Positions 33,263 through 40,953 of a stretch of 64,000 nucleotides of DNA are shown here, one piece after another; the stretch's first letter is position 1; each line of letters starts with the position of its first letter. The position numbers and the translations under genes are program-made. Under the pieces are notes generated by a model that was not told the origin of the DNA, did not search any database, and saw nothing but the letters and a program-made list of their open reading frames with translations. Origin of the DNA: CAWIDU01 sp963835055 (GTDB lineage: Bacteria; Patescibacteriota; Saccharimonadia; Saccharimonadales; UBA4665); NCBI GenBank assembly GCA_963835055.1, contig CAWIDU010000001.1:186001-250000 (forward strand), given 5' to 3'.

Positions 33263-34353
33263 GCCGTATTGTCATCGACGCCCGCGAGTCGGGCACCAGC
33301 ACCGGACGCTACGTTGATAAGCTGATCGAATATCTGTACAAGCTGCGGCCAGTGCACGAAATTATTGTGCTGACCAAGACCCATCGGTTGGATTATTTGC
33401 GCGAGCTGGCGCCGGACTTCACTATCCAAGAAAGTCCTTACAAGGAGTTTAGTTTCGGCGAGCAGCTGGGTTTCAACGGGCAACTCAGCGGCCTGCGGGC
33501 CGATCTGGTGCATTTCAGCATGACACAGCAACCGCTGCGTTATCGCGGCAAAACGGTGACCACCATCCACGATCTCACGACGTTGCGTTTCACCAATCCG
33601 GCCAAAAACGTCGCGGTTTTCAAGTTCAAGCAGCAAGTTTACAGATACGTCACTATAAACGCTGCAAAAAAATCGTCGGCCGTTATTGTGCCCTCAAGCT
33701 TCGTCAAAGACGATGTGGCCAAATTCACGGGGGTAGATCCGTCTAAGCTCATCGTTACCTACGAGGCTGCTGACCAAATAATCGTGCCGACAATTCCGAC
33801 CGTGGAATTAGCTAAGTCTAGGTTCATCTTGTACGTCGGCCGCCCAACGCCACACAAGAATTTGGAACGCCTAGTCGAGGCCTTCCAGCTTTTGCAGAAG
33901 CAGCAACCCGACCTCAAGTTAGCACTGGTTGGCAAGCAAGACAATAACTATCGGCGGCTGGAGGCCTTCGTCCGGAAACAAGGCGTCCAAAATATTGTTT
34001 TCATCGGTTTCGCCAATGACGCCAAATTGCGCTGGTTATATGAAAACTGCCAGGCTTATGTCTTCCCCTCGCTCAGCGAAGGTTTCGGCTTGCCCGGTTT
34101 GGAAGCCATGGCCCACGGCGCGCCGGTGGTTAGTAGTAACGCCACTTGCCTGCCGGAAATTTACGGCGAGGCGGTCGAATACTTCGACCCGCTCGACGTT
34201 CAGGCAATGTCTCAGGCCATTCAAAAAGTTTTGACCGACCCTGCTCTGCGCGCCGGACTGATCAAGAAAGGTGCCGCCCAGGTTAAGAAATACTCCTGGC
34301 GGCGAATGGCTGAGCAAACTCTCGCGGTTTACGAAAAAGCTCTAAAAATTTAG
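33259..34353 (+). CDS. Glycosyltransferase family 4
   Basis: A 364-residue GT-B enzyme. The N-terminal half has IVIDARESGTSTGRYVDKL and TTIHDLTTLRF. The C-terminal half has ILYVGRPTPHKNLERLVEAF and the donor-binding FPSLSEGFGLPGLEAMAHGAPVV (an E-x7-E arrangement). This pattern is typical of mannosyl- and rhamnosyltransferases of O-antigen clusters. The start at the ATG in ATGA overlaps the upstream GT2 stop; a longer frame inside that gene is rejected. Its end overlaps the convergent jag gene by 4 nt, marking the border of the polysaccharide region. Confidence 0.88.
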   Translation: MSRIVIDARESGTSTGRYVDKLIEYLYKLRPVHEIIVLTKTHRLDYLRELAPDFTIQESPYKEFSFGEQLGFNGQLSGLRADLVHFSMTQQPLRYRGKTVTTIHDLTTLRFTNPAKNVAVFKFKQQVYRYVTINAAKKSSAVIVPSSFVKDDVAKFTGVDPSKLIVTYEAADQIIVPTIPTVELAKSRFILYVGRPTPHKNLERLVEAFQLLQKQQPDLKLALVGKQDNNYRRLEAFVRKQGVQNIVFIGFANDAKLRWLYENCQAYVFPSLSEGFGLPGLEAMAHGAPVVSSNATCLPEIYGEAVEYFDPLDVQAMSQAIQKVLTDPALRAGLIKKGAAQVKKYSWRRMAEQTLAVYEKALKI

Positions 34354-34850
34354 CTGGCGTCAACCTTCAACACGATGTGCCGATCGCGGCCTTCGCCAAC
34401 TGATTCGCTGGTCAAGCCGTATTCAGCGGCCAACTGGTGAACAACGCGGCGGTCGGCGGCGTTCATTGGCTCTAGATCCATTGGTTCGCTGCTGTCGCGG
34501 ACTTGCTTAACCCATTCTTCGGCACGCTCGCGCAGCCGGTCGGCACGCTGCTTCTTGTACTCGGCGATGTCGACGTTGACGCGCGTGAACTGGTGATTAT
34601 TATTCTTCAGCGCCGTGCTGGTTAGGTATTGCAAGGAGCGCATGTTGTCGCCGCGTTGGCCGATTAGGAAGGCGTTGAGGTGGGTGCTGGGTACGTTGAG
34701 CTGGATGACTTCGTCGTCGCTGGTGGCGTGGACATCGGTGTTGAGACCGAAGAATGACAGCAAATCTTCCAGGTATTTCTTGGCGTAGATAATCGCTTCC
34801 TCAAGAGCGGCGTGGTTATCAATGGTCGCGGCATCACTGTCGGTGGTCAT
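34350..34850 (-). CDS. jag: Jag/KhpB-type RNA-binding protein (KH + R3H)
   Basis: A 166-residue protein with a Jag N-terminal segment (ALEEAIIYAKKYLEDLLSFF), a KH domain centred on LIGQRGDNMRSLQYLTS and an R3H domain with RRVVHQLAAEYGLTSESVG and RHIVLK. Jag binds RNA and takes part in cell-wall and division control; it is encoded beside yidC in many bacteria, as here (4-nt overlap). The sequence is normal in length for a CPR homologue. Confidence 0.9.
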   Translation of the reverse strand: MTTDSDAATIDNHAALEEAIIYAKKYLEDLLSFFGLNTDVHATSDDEVIQLNVPSTHLNAFLIGQRGDNMRSLQYLTSTALKNNNHQFTRVNVDIAEYKKQRADRLRERAEEWVKQVRDSSEPMDLEPMNAADRRVVHQLAAEYGLTSESVGEGRDRHIVLKVDAS

Positions 34851-35779
34851 TTCTTCCTCCGGCGCTTGGCTTTCTTGGGCTTGGCGGCAGTCTTAGCTTT
34901 CGGAGATGAAACGACTTCGGCCTCCGGAATTTTGGCCACATCCTTCGACGGTTTGTCGGCCAGAGTTTCCATCTCGGATTCGTCTTCGCGCAGCACGATG
35001 CTCTGCTGGATGAAGGCTACGATACCGCCGGTCAACCAGTAAAGACTGAGGGCGGAGGCCAGATTTACGGTGAACAGGAAGATCATTACGGGCAACAGAT
35101 AGCGTGTGCTGCGGCCGACGGCAGCATTGACTTCGGACTGGTCGGCCTGCTTACCGCTGCCAGCGTCTTTCAGGATAGCCCGCAGGCCGCGCTGGTCGCT
35201 GCTCGTCGGCAGTAGTTGTTTGCCCTGGAAATACTGAGCCATGGCGCTGCCCAAGACGATAATTAGGGCCGGCAAGTAAACGCCGCCGCCATGATTAAGC
35301 GCAGCCCGACTGAGGTTGACGACACCGAACAAGGTGTTATCGAAGCGATGAATGTTGTGCGCCAAGGTTTGCATCCAGCTGAGATGCTGGAGGCTGGGGT
35401 AGGCGAAGCTAATCAGCTGGTGCGGGTTAGCGATTACTCGCCGCAGACCGCTGTACAGGCCGATTAGAATGACCAGTTGAAGGATTAGGATGGGGAAAGT
35501 CCCAAAAGGATTGATGCCGCGCTCTTTGTAGAGCTCCATCAGCATGGCTGATTCTTTTTGCTTGTTGCCCTTGGTAAGCTGCTTGATCTTCTTCAACTCC
35601 GGTTGCAGCTTGCGCATCGCCTTGGCCTGATGCAATTGCCTTTTGAGCAACGGCCACAGCAACAAACGGATAATAATTGTGAAGATAATCAGCGCCAGAC
35701 CGAAATTGTGCCCTGGCAGAAGCGCGTAAACCAGCACCAGCAAGTTAAAAATCGGCTGTACTATCAGAGTCGTAAACAT
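34847..35779 (-). CDS. yidC: Membrane protein insertase YidC/Oxa1
   Basis: A 310-residue insertase with a first helix, then the cytoplasmic loop LLKRQLHQAKAMRKLQPELKKI, FPILILQLVILIGLY and a later SLYWLTGGIVAFIQQ. The C-terminal tail is strongly basic (KPKKAKRRRKK), as in proteins that contact the ribosome. It helps insert proteins in the cytoplasmic membrane. It lies in the jag-yidC-rnpA-rpmH run; no yidD gene is found in the 66-nt gap between it and rnpA, although yidD often occurs there. Confidence 0.93.
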   Translation of the reverse strand: MFTTLIVQPIFNLLVLVYALLPGHNFGLALIIFTIIIRLLLWPLLKRQLHQAKAMRKLQPELKKIKQLTKGNKQKESAMLMELYKERGINPFGTFPILILQLVILIGLYSGLRRVIANPHQLISFAYPSLQHLSWMQTLAHNIHRFDNTLFGVVNLSRAALNHGGGVYLPALIIVLGSAMAQYFQGKQLLPTSSDQRGLRAILKDAGSGKQADQSEVNAAVGRSTRYLLPVMIFLFTVNLASALSLYWLTGGIVAFIQQSIVLREDESEMETLADKPSKDVAKIPEAEVVSSPKAKTAAKPKKAKRRRKK

Positions 35780-35845
35780 GTCTTGAATAACTTCCCGGTT
35801 ATTTTCTTCATACCACTATACAGGAGACAGCGGCCGCTTCGCTAG

Positions 35846-36190
35846 TCAGTCGCGACCGGTTTTGGTCAGCAGTTCGATGACCAGCCCGCGCAACTTGGTG
35901 GCGTCCAGGCTGGCCAGCTGATCGCTGAAAACCGTAAACACCAGATCCCGCCCGACGGTTAGCTGGGGGTCGGTCTGGCGCAACACCTCATAAAGTCGCC
36001 GACGGATGCGGTTGCGCACTACGGCCGAGGGGCTAACCTGGCGGCTAACCACCACAGCTGCTCGAAATGGTTTGCCCGGCCGGCGATTTAGGGACTTGAG
36101 GCTCATTTGGGCACCACGGACTGTCTGGCCATGGCGGTAGACCGGTCGCAGGCCGCCGAGGCCGTGGAAACGATGGCGCTGGGTAATCAT
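35846..36190 (-). CDS. rnpA: Ribonuclease P protein component
   Basis: A 114-residue basic protein. It shows RHRFHGLGGLRPVYRHGQTV, FRAAVVVSRQVSPSAVVRNR (the conserved RNR signature) and IRRRLYEVLRQ. RnpA assists the catalytic RNA in maturing tRNA 5' ends. It lies 12 nt downstream of rpmH, as in most bacteria. Confidence 0.93.
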   Translation of the reverse strand: MITQRHRFHGLGGLRPVYRHGQTVRGAQMSLKSLNRRPGKPFRAAVVVSRQVSPSAVVRNRIRRRLYEVLRQTDPQLTVGRDLVFTVFSDQLASLDATKLRGLVIELLTKTGRD

Positions 36191-36202
36191 CTTAGAGCTG
36201 GC

Positions 36203-36340
36203 TTAGGCCGAGAGTTTGGCCCGGCCCTTGAGTCGGCGCCGACTAAGTACACTGCGCCCGCCGCGGCTGCTCATTCTTTTCATAAAACCGTGCTCCCGCG
36301 AGCGGCTGCGTTTCTTGGGCTGATAAGTTCGTTTGGGCAT
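36203..36340 (-). CDS. rpmH: Ribosomal protein bL34
   Basis: A 45-residue, very basic protein: MPKRTYQPKKRSRSREHGF, then MKRMSSRGGRSVLSRRRLKGRAKLSA in two halves. This is the full-length bL34 pattern (KRTxQP, HGF, RM, GR-x-VL-x-RRR-x-KGR). It is encoded between the origin and rnpA. The ATG is the complement of 36338-36340. Confidence 0.95.
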   Translation of the reverse strand: MPKRTYQPKKRSRSREHGFMKRMSSRGGRSVLSRRRLKGRAKLSA

Positions 36341-36604
36341 TTACGGCTCCTGGTGTATTTCTAGTGGATATCTGGGGTATTCTATCTGTTTCAGCTCTGT
36401 TTGTAAAGCCGGCGTAGTTTTGACAATATTTAGTCACCAAATCAAGAAAGTTTTCCACTAAGCCTAGTGAGTTGTGCACACATTTCTAGATAGGTTATAA
36501 GCCTGTGTATAAAATTACGGTGTTTGCCAAAATTAAAGCGTCAACAAGTTGAAAAAAATTTGGGGTGTGGAAAACCGCGGGCCGCTGCCGTATATTAAGG
36601 AGGT
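36341..36604. other. Probable origin region, rpmH-dnaA side, with DnaA boxes
   Basis: This 264-nt gap between rpmH and dnaA has DnaA-box-like sites. TTATACACA (reverse strand, 36512-36504) matches the TTATNCACA consensus. TTTTCCACA (reverse strand, 36574-36566) differs at one position in the core. TTTTCCACT (36451-36459) and TTGTGCACA (36472-36480) are weaker. An AT-rich stretch lies between about 36505 and 36560. A TATATT at 36591-36596 could be a dnaA -10; the box at 36566-36574 would then overlap the -35, allowing autorepression by DnaA. Confidence 0.7.
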
Positions 36605-37990
36605 ATGGGAGTGACAGTGCAACAAGATAATTTGTGGCAGGCGGTGTTGGGCGAGATTGAATTGACGGTCTCAAGAGGGAATTTCATGACCTGGTTCAAG
36701 AACACCTGCCTACTGAAACAAGCCGACGACACGGTGGTGGTCGGCGTGCCTAATATCTTTATTAAGCAGCAGTTGGAGCGCAAGTATAACGATCTGATCA
36801 GCACCACCCTGCAGAAGAACGGTGTCACCGCCTCTGTAATCGAGTATCGAATATCAGTGACTGCCGGCCGCAAGCCAGACACGGAGCCGGAAATTGGCGA
36901 GCCAGTGGTTGACGGTATGATGCCCACGCCGCGGCCCGCGGCCAAAACCACCAACGCCCTGGCCCACTCCTACCGCCAAGGCCTCAACGAGCGCTACACT
37001 TTCGACAACTTCATCGTCGGCGCCAGCAACGAGCTGGCTTTTGCCGCCTGCCAAGCCGTCGCCCAGCAGCCCGGGAGCCGTTACAACCCCTTATTCCTCT
37101 ACGGCGGAGTCGGCATCGGCAAGACCCACCTTATCCAAGCCGTCGGCAACACGCTGGCCAAGCGCTCGCCGGACGCCAAGGTCTTATATATTTCGACGGA
37201 GCAGTTCGTCCAGGAATTCGTCGACGCTCTGCGTTTCCGCAAGACGCCAGAGTTTGCTGGGCATTATCGAACGGCTGATGTCTTGATCGTCGACGATGTG
37301 CAGTTCATCGCCGGCAAGGAAAAGATGCAAGAAGAATTTTTCCACACTTTCAACGCCTTGCATCAAGCCAATAAACAGATCATTATCAGCGCTGACAAGC
37401 CGCCCAAGGATATCCCGACGCTGGAAGACCGCTTGCGCTCGCGTTTCGCCGGCGGCATGAGCATCGATATGCAAATTCCGGATTTCGAAACCCGCTGCGC
37501 CATCGTCCAGACCAAAGCCCAGACACACGACATGGACCTCGGCCAAGAGGTCACCGAGTATCTGGCCAACAACGCCCAGACCAACATCCGCGAGCTGGAA
37601 GGTGCTCTCAACCAGTTGCTAGCCTACTGTGAAGTGCACAACGTCGAGCCCAGCCTGCCGATCGCCGTCAGCCTGCTCAGCAGCCAACGTGGGCGACCGA
37701 AACACCTGAGCGCCAAGCAAATCATTGAGCGCACGGCCCGTTACTTCCAGGTGCCGCTGGAAGACATTGTCGGCCCCAAGCGCGACAAGGACATTGTCGT
37801 ACCGCGGCAGATTGCCATGTATATACTGCGTAGCGAGCTGCACCTTAGTTTCCCCAAGATTGCTCGCGAGTTGGGCCGCAAAGATCACACCACGGCCATC
37901 CACTCGGTGGAAAAGATCGCCAAGGAGAGCCAGGTGGACGCCGCCATGCGTGAAGCGATTACTAATATTAAGGATCATTTATATGCGTAA
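36605..37990 (+). CDS. dnaA: Chromosomal replication initiator DnaA
   Basis: A 461-residue initiator. Domain I (residues about 1-85, LWQAVLGEIELTVSRGNFMTWF) is followed by a short linker and the AAA+ domain III, with Walker A GGVGIGKTH (Lys173), Walker B VLIVDDVQF (Asp230-231) and LEDRLRSRF. Domain IV ends with the DNA-binding signature ARELGRKDHTTAIHS. The Shine-Dalgarno AAGGAGG (36597-36603) is only one base from the ATG, so the GTG codons at 36611 or 36617 may be the real start (7 and 13 nt spacing). ATG is kept here as the longest reading. The gene is flanked on both sides by DnaA boxes. Confidence 0.96.
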   Translation: MGVTVQQDNLWQAVLGEIELTVSRGNFMTWFKNTCLLKQADDTVVVGVPNIFIKQQLERKYNDLISTTLQKNGVTASVIEYRISVTAGRKPDTEPEIGEPVVDGMMPTPRPAAKTTNALAHSYRQGLNERYTFDNFIVGASNELAFAACQAVAQQPGSRYNPLFLYGGVGIGKTHLIQAVGNTLAKRSPDAKVLYISTEQFVQEFVDALRFRKTPEFAGHYRTADVLIVDDVQFIAGKEKMQEEFFHTFNALHQANKQIIISADKPPKDIPTLEDRLRSRFAGGMSIDMQIPDFETRCAIVQTKAQTHDMDLGQEVTEYLANNAQTNIRELEGALNQLLAYCEVHNVEPSLPIAVSLLSSQRGRPKHLSAKQIIERTARYFQVPLEDIVGPKRDKDIVVPRQIAMYILRSELHLSFPKIARELGRKDHTTAIHSVEKIAKESQVDAAMREAITNIKDHLYA

Positions 37991-38257
37991 ATTAGTCGTC
38001 GGAAAAGCTGTGCTTACCACTCGGAAGGTTTGTGTACAAACTACGGTTTCATCCACAGCGCTTTCGTCTGGCCAAAAAGCTCTGTGCAAAGACCGGTTTT
38101 TATCCACGTTTTATACGCGGCTTTTACCAATCTTTTCCTGGTTCCCGAAAGTATCTTTCGTATCTTTTAAATCCACCTTTTTACCCATTATCAACAGGAC
38201 CTATAAAGATAACTACAAGGTTTATATAAATAACTCATTATTAATTATGGAGGTCTC
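37991..38257. other. Probable origin region, dnaA-dnaN side, with DnaA boxes and AT-rich tract
   Basis: This 267-nt gap has TTATCCACG at 38100-38108 (eight of nine bases of the box), TCATCCACA at 38049-38057 and, on the reverse strand, TTGTACACA at 38039-38031. An AT-rich tract from about 38200 to 38250, just before the dnaN Shine-Dalgarno, is a candidate DNA-unwinding element. Together with the boxes upstream of dnaA this suggests a bipartite origin. Confidence 0.65.
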
Positions 38258-39352
38258 ATGAAACTGCAAGTTACCCAAGAAAACCTCAACCGGGCGTTAA
38301 ACTCGGTGGCCCGGGTGGCTAATAGCCGCGGCACTCTGCCAATTCTGGCCAATGTGCTGATTAAAACTGATAACAACCGCCTTAGTTTGTCAGCCACCAA
38401 TCTCGATATCGCCATCAGCCACTACATTGGCGCCAAAGTTAGCCAGGAGGGTTCGATAACCGTGCCGGCTCGTCTGATGCAAGACTTCGTGGGCAGTTTA
38501 CCGGAGGGGGTGATTGAGCTTGACCTGCAAGAGACCAAGCTACACGTCAGCACCGACCAGTACCAATCTGTGGTCAACGGCATTGTGGCCGACGACTTCC
38601 CGGTCATGCCCGCGATTAGCGGTGGCAGTAGCTGGTCCGTCGGCAGCCAGCTGCTGCGCAAAGGGTTGCAACAAGTTGTTTTCGCGGCTTCGGGAGACGA
38701 AACCAGGCCCGTGCTTACGGGGGTATTGCTCCAAGCTGCTGAGGGCAAGTTGGCGATGGCCGCCACCGATAGTTATCGCTTGGCCGAGAAACAACTCGGC
38801 ACCAGCAAACAAACCATGCAACTGCTAATCCCGGCTTCGGCGCTGCAAGACCTACTGCGCGTTCTGGGCGACAATGATGAACTGGTACGAGTTACCCACA
38901 ACGACCAGCAGGTCCTGTTCAAAGTTGGCGACGTTGAGCTGACCACCCGTCTGGTTGAGGGCAAATACCCAGATTACCGCAAATTAATCCCGCAGAAATT
39001 TGCCACCGAAGCGACACTCAAACGCGGCGACCTAATCAATGTCACCCGTGTTTCTAGCCTGTTCGCCCGCGAGAGTGCCGGCAGTGTCACTATTCAAGTC
39101 GATAATAAGGCCAAGCAGCTGAGCATCCACTCCGTGGCCTCGCAGCTAGGCGAAAATACCGCCCAAGCCCCCGTCAGCAAGCTCAGCGGCAGCGGCAGCA
39201 TTACGCTCAACGCTCGCTACCTGCTCGACGCCCTTAATGCCCTAGACGGCGAGGACGTCGTTTTCGGCTTCAACGGCAAGCTGGAGCCAACGCTACTACG
39301 CGATCCAGCCAACGACGACTATCTGCACATCGTCATGCCTCTCAAGAGCTAA
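38258..39352 (+). CDS. dnaN: DNA polymerase III beta sliding clamp
   Basis: A 364-residue clamp protein with three similar domains. Recognisable blocks are MKLQVTQENLNRALNSVARV, TLPILANVLI, LSLSATNLDIAIS, the domain 2 region with FAASGDETRPVLTGVLL and ATDSYRLAEKQ, and the C-terminal LDALNALDGEDVVFGFN and HIVMPLKS. The clamp encircles DNA and tethers the polymerase. A good Shine-Dalgarno (GGAGGT) stands 3-4 nt before the ATG. Confidence 0.96.
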   Translation: MKLQVTQENLNRALNSVARVANSRGTLPILANVLIKTDNNRLSLSATNLDIAISHYIGAKVSQEGSITVPARLMQDFVGSLPEGVIELDLQETKLHVSTDQYQSVVNGIVADDFPVMPAISGGSSWSVGSQLLRKGLQQVVFAASGDETRPVLTGVLLQAAEGKLAMAATDSYRLAEKQLGTSKQTMQLLIPASALQDLLRVLGDNDELVRVTHNDQQVLFKVGDVELTTRLVEGKYPDYRKLIPQKFATEATLKRGDLINVTRVSSLFARESAGSVTIQVDNKAKQLSIHSVASQLGENTAQAPVSKLSGSGSITLNARYLLDALNALDGEDVVFGFNGKLEPTLLRDPANDDYLHIVMPLKS

Positions 39353-39357
39353 ACGGC

Positions 39358-39363
39358 TACAAT
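39358..39363 (+). promoter_or_regulatory. -10 box for recF (leaderless)
   Basis: TACAAT ends 6 nt before the recF ATG, with no Shine-Dalgarno between. Transcription would begin at or next to the start codon. Confidence 0.5.
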
Positions 39364-39369
39364 AGCTAT

Positions 39370-40422
39370 ATGATCAGCGACTTGCGGCTGCAACACTTCC
39401 GCTCTTACCGCGACGCGTCGTTCGAGCTGGCGCCGGGCGTCAATATTATCGTCGGCCCGAATGCCAGCGGTAAAACCAACCTGTTGGAAGCCGTGCTGGT
39501 GCTGGCCCGCGGCAATTCCTACCGCGCCCGTGACGCCGAGCTGGTGCGTTTCGGCCGGCCATGGGCGCGGATCGACGCCGACCTAACTGAAGGTCATCAA
39601 CGAACGGTTAAAATCGTTAACCAGCCGCAGCCGCAGAAAACTTATGAACTAGGTGGCAAGATTTTCCAGCGCCTGACTCTGGCGCACAGCCTGCCGGTGG
39701 TTTTGTTCGAGCCGAATAGCTTACAGCTACTGATTGGTAGCCCAGAGCGCCGCCGCGATTATCTCGACGATTTGCTGGAGCAAACCATACCCGGTTACGG
39801 CAGTCTGCGCCGTCAATACCGCCGGGCGCTGGCCCAACGCAACTCGCTGCTCAAGCAGGGCGGTGCCAGCCGGACCAGAATTTTCCCCTGGGATCTGCGC
39901 CTCAGTCAGTTAGCTGGCCAAATTGTCCGAGCCCGCGGCCAGCTGGCTACCGAGATCAACCAGGGCATCGGCAAACTGTACAAGGAGCTGTCCCACAGCA
40001 AGACGCGCGTCGAGCTGGTTTACCAAAATCGCTGGCCAGCCGAGTCCTATGAAACGAAATTTTTGGAGGAGCTGGAGAGAAACCTCGACCTCGATCGCTT
40101 GCGCGGTTTCACCGGCGCCGGCCCGCACCGCGAGGACCTATTGGTCCTGTCCGACGGCCACCCTGCCCAAGAGGTCGTCTCCCGCGGCGAGACCCGCACC
40201 GTCGTGCTGGCACTGAAAATCCTGGAGCTCAAACTGCTGGAGCGGGCGCGGGGAATGACCCCGCTGCTACTACTCGACGACGTCTTCAGCGAGCTCGACG
40301 GCAAGCGCCGCCACGCCCTAACCGACTACCTGGCGCCGTATCAAACTTTCATAACCACGACTGACGCCGACCTGGTCGTCCAGCACTTCACCAAGAGCTG
40401 CAACGTGATTGCGTTGGGCTAG
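39370..40422 (+). CDS. recF: DNA replication and repair protein RecF
   Basis: A 350-residue ABC-type ATPase of recombination. It has Walker A GPNASGKTNLLE (Lys35), the early LQHFRSYRDASFEL, the signature motif VSRGETRTVVLALKI and Walker B LLLLDDVFSELD. RecF loads RecA at single-strand gaps. It lies 17 nt after dnaN in the usual dnaA-dnaN-recF order and has its own -10 box. gyrB does not follow; the next genes are a secretion-like cluster on the opposite strand. Confidence 0.94.
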   Translation: MISDLRLQHFRSYRDASFELAPGVNIIVGPNASGKTNLLEAVLVLARGNSYRARDAELVRFGRPWARIDADLTEGHQRTVKIVNQPQPQKTYELGGKIFQRLTLAHSLPVVLFEPNSLQLLIGSPERRRDYLDDLLEQTIPGYGSLRRQYRRALAQRNSLLKQGGASRTRIFPWDLRLSQLAGQIVRARGQLATEINQGIGKLYKELSHSKTRVELVYQNRWPAESYETKFLEELERNLDLDRLRGFTGAGPHREDLLVLSDGHPAQEVVSRGETRTVVLALKILELKLLERARGMTPLLLLDDVFSELDGKRRHALTDYLAPYQTFITTTDADLVVQHFTKSCNVIALG

Positions 40423-40425
40423 AAT

Positions 40426-40953
40426 CTATTCCCCCCCGCCTTCCTGCGGCGGTTGGGGCGCCGTTTGTGCTCCGCTATCGTAATTATAAGTGGTGCTGTT
40501 GTTCGGGCCGGTAACCTTTAGATCCACTGTATACAAATTGTAGAAATTGATATTCAAATTCACGAGTATGCTAGAATTGCCCAGACGCATTTTGGCATAG
40601 ATATTGTTGCCCGTACTTTTAAAGCCATCATTTAAGATCGCCACCTGCTGATATTGGCTGTGCAGCTGCTGATGTACATATGTGGTGAGTATCTGGGTAG
40701 CAAGGTTGAATTGAGCCGTTGTCATGCCAGCTTCTAGAAATTTATTAGTGCCTAGAGTAGTGACCTGATTGGTGCCACCGCCATTTTCGGGAGTCTGATT
40801 CGGGGTCTTGATAATGGTCTGCCCGGTATCTTTATTGACGCTAATTTGTTCGTAAGAGGCCTGGTGGTGCCGGTGGTAAATCGAGAAGGTGAAGTATGCG
40901 ACAACAAGAACCAGGACAATAATGACAACGGCTCTTTTTTGCGACTTGTTCAT
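40426..40953 (-). CDS. Small membrane-anchored protein of unknown function
   Basis: A 175-residue protein with one N-terminal helix (VVIIVLVLVVAYFTFSIY) and an outer domain of about 140 residues. A Gly/Asn/Thr/Pro-rich linker is followed by MTTAQFNLATQILTTYVHQQL and a beta-rich end (YAKMRLGNSSILVNLNI). I recognise no family. It overlaps the upstream wall-hydrolase gene by 4 nt and is the last gene of the secretion-like cluster, so a structural or accessory role there is likely. Confidence 0.6.
   Translation of the reverse strand: MNKSQKRAVVIIVLVLVVAYFTFSIYHRHHQASYEQISVNKDTGQTIIKTPNQTPENGGGTNQVTTLGTNKFLEAGMTTAQFNLATQILTTYVHQQLHSQYQQVAILNDGFKSTGNNIYAKMRLGNSSILVNLNINFYNLYTVDLKVTGPNNSTTYNYDSGAQTAPQPPQEGGGE

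Noticed and set aside
36341..36604. A possible short gene in the rpmH-dnaA gap
   Set aside because: The reverse frame there has no Shine-Dalgarno and covers DnaA boxes; it is better read as origin sequence.
40426..40490. GC-rich hairpin at the recF end
   Set aside because: CCGCC and GGCGG arms exist but no T-run follows in either direction, and it lies in the coding end of the reverse gene.
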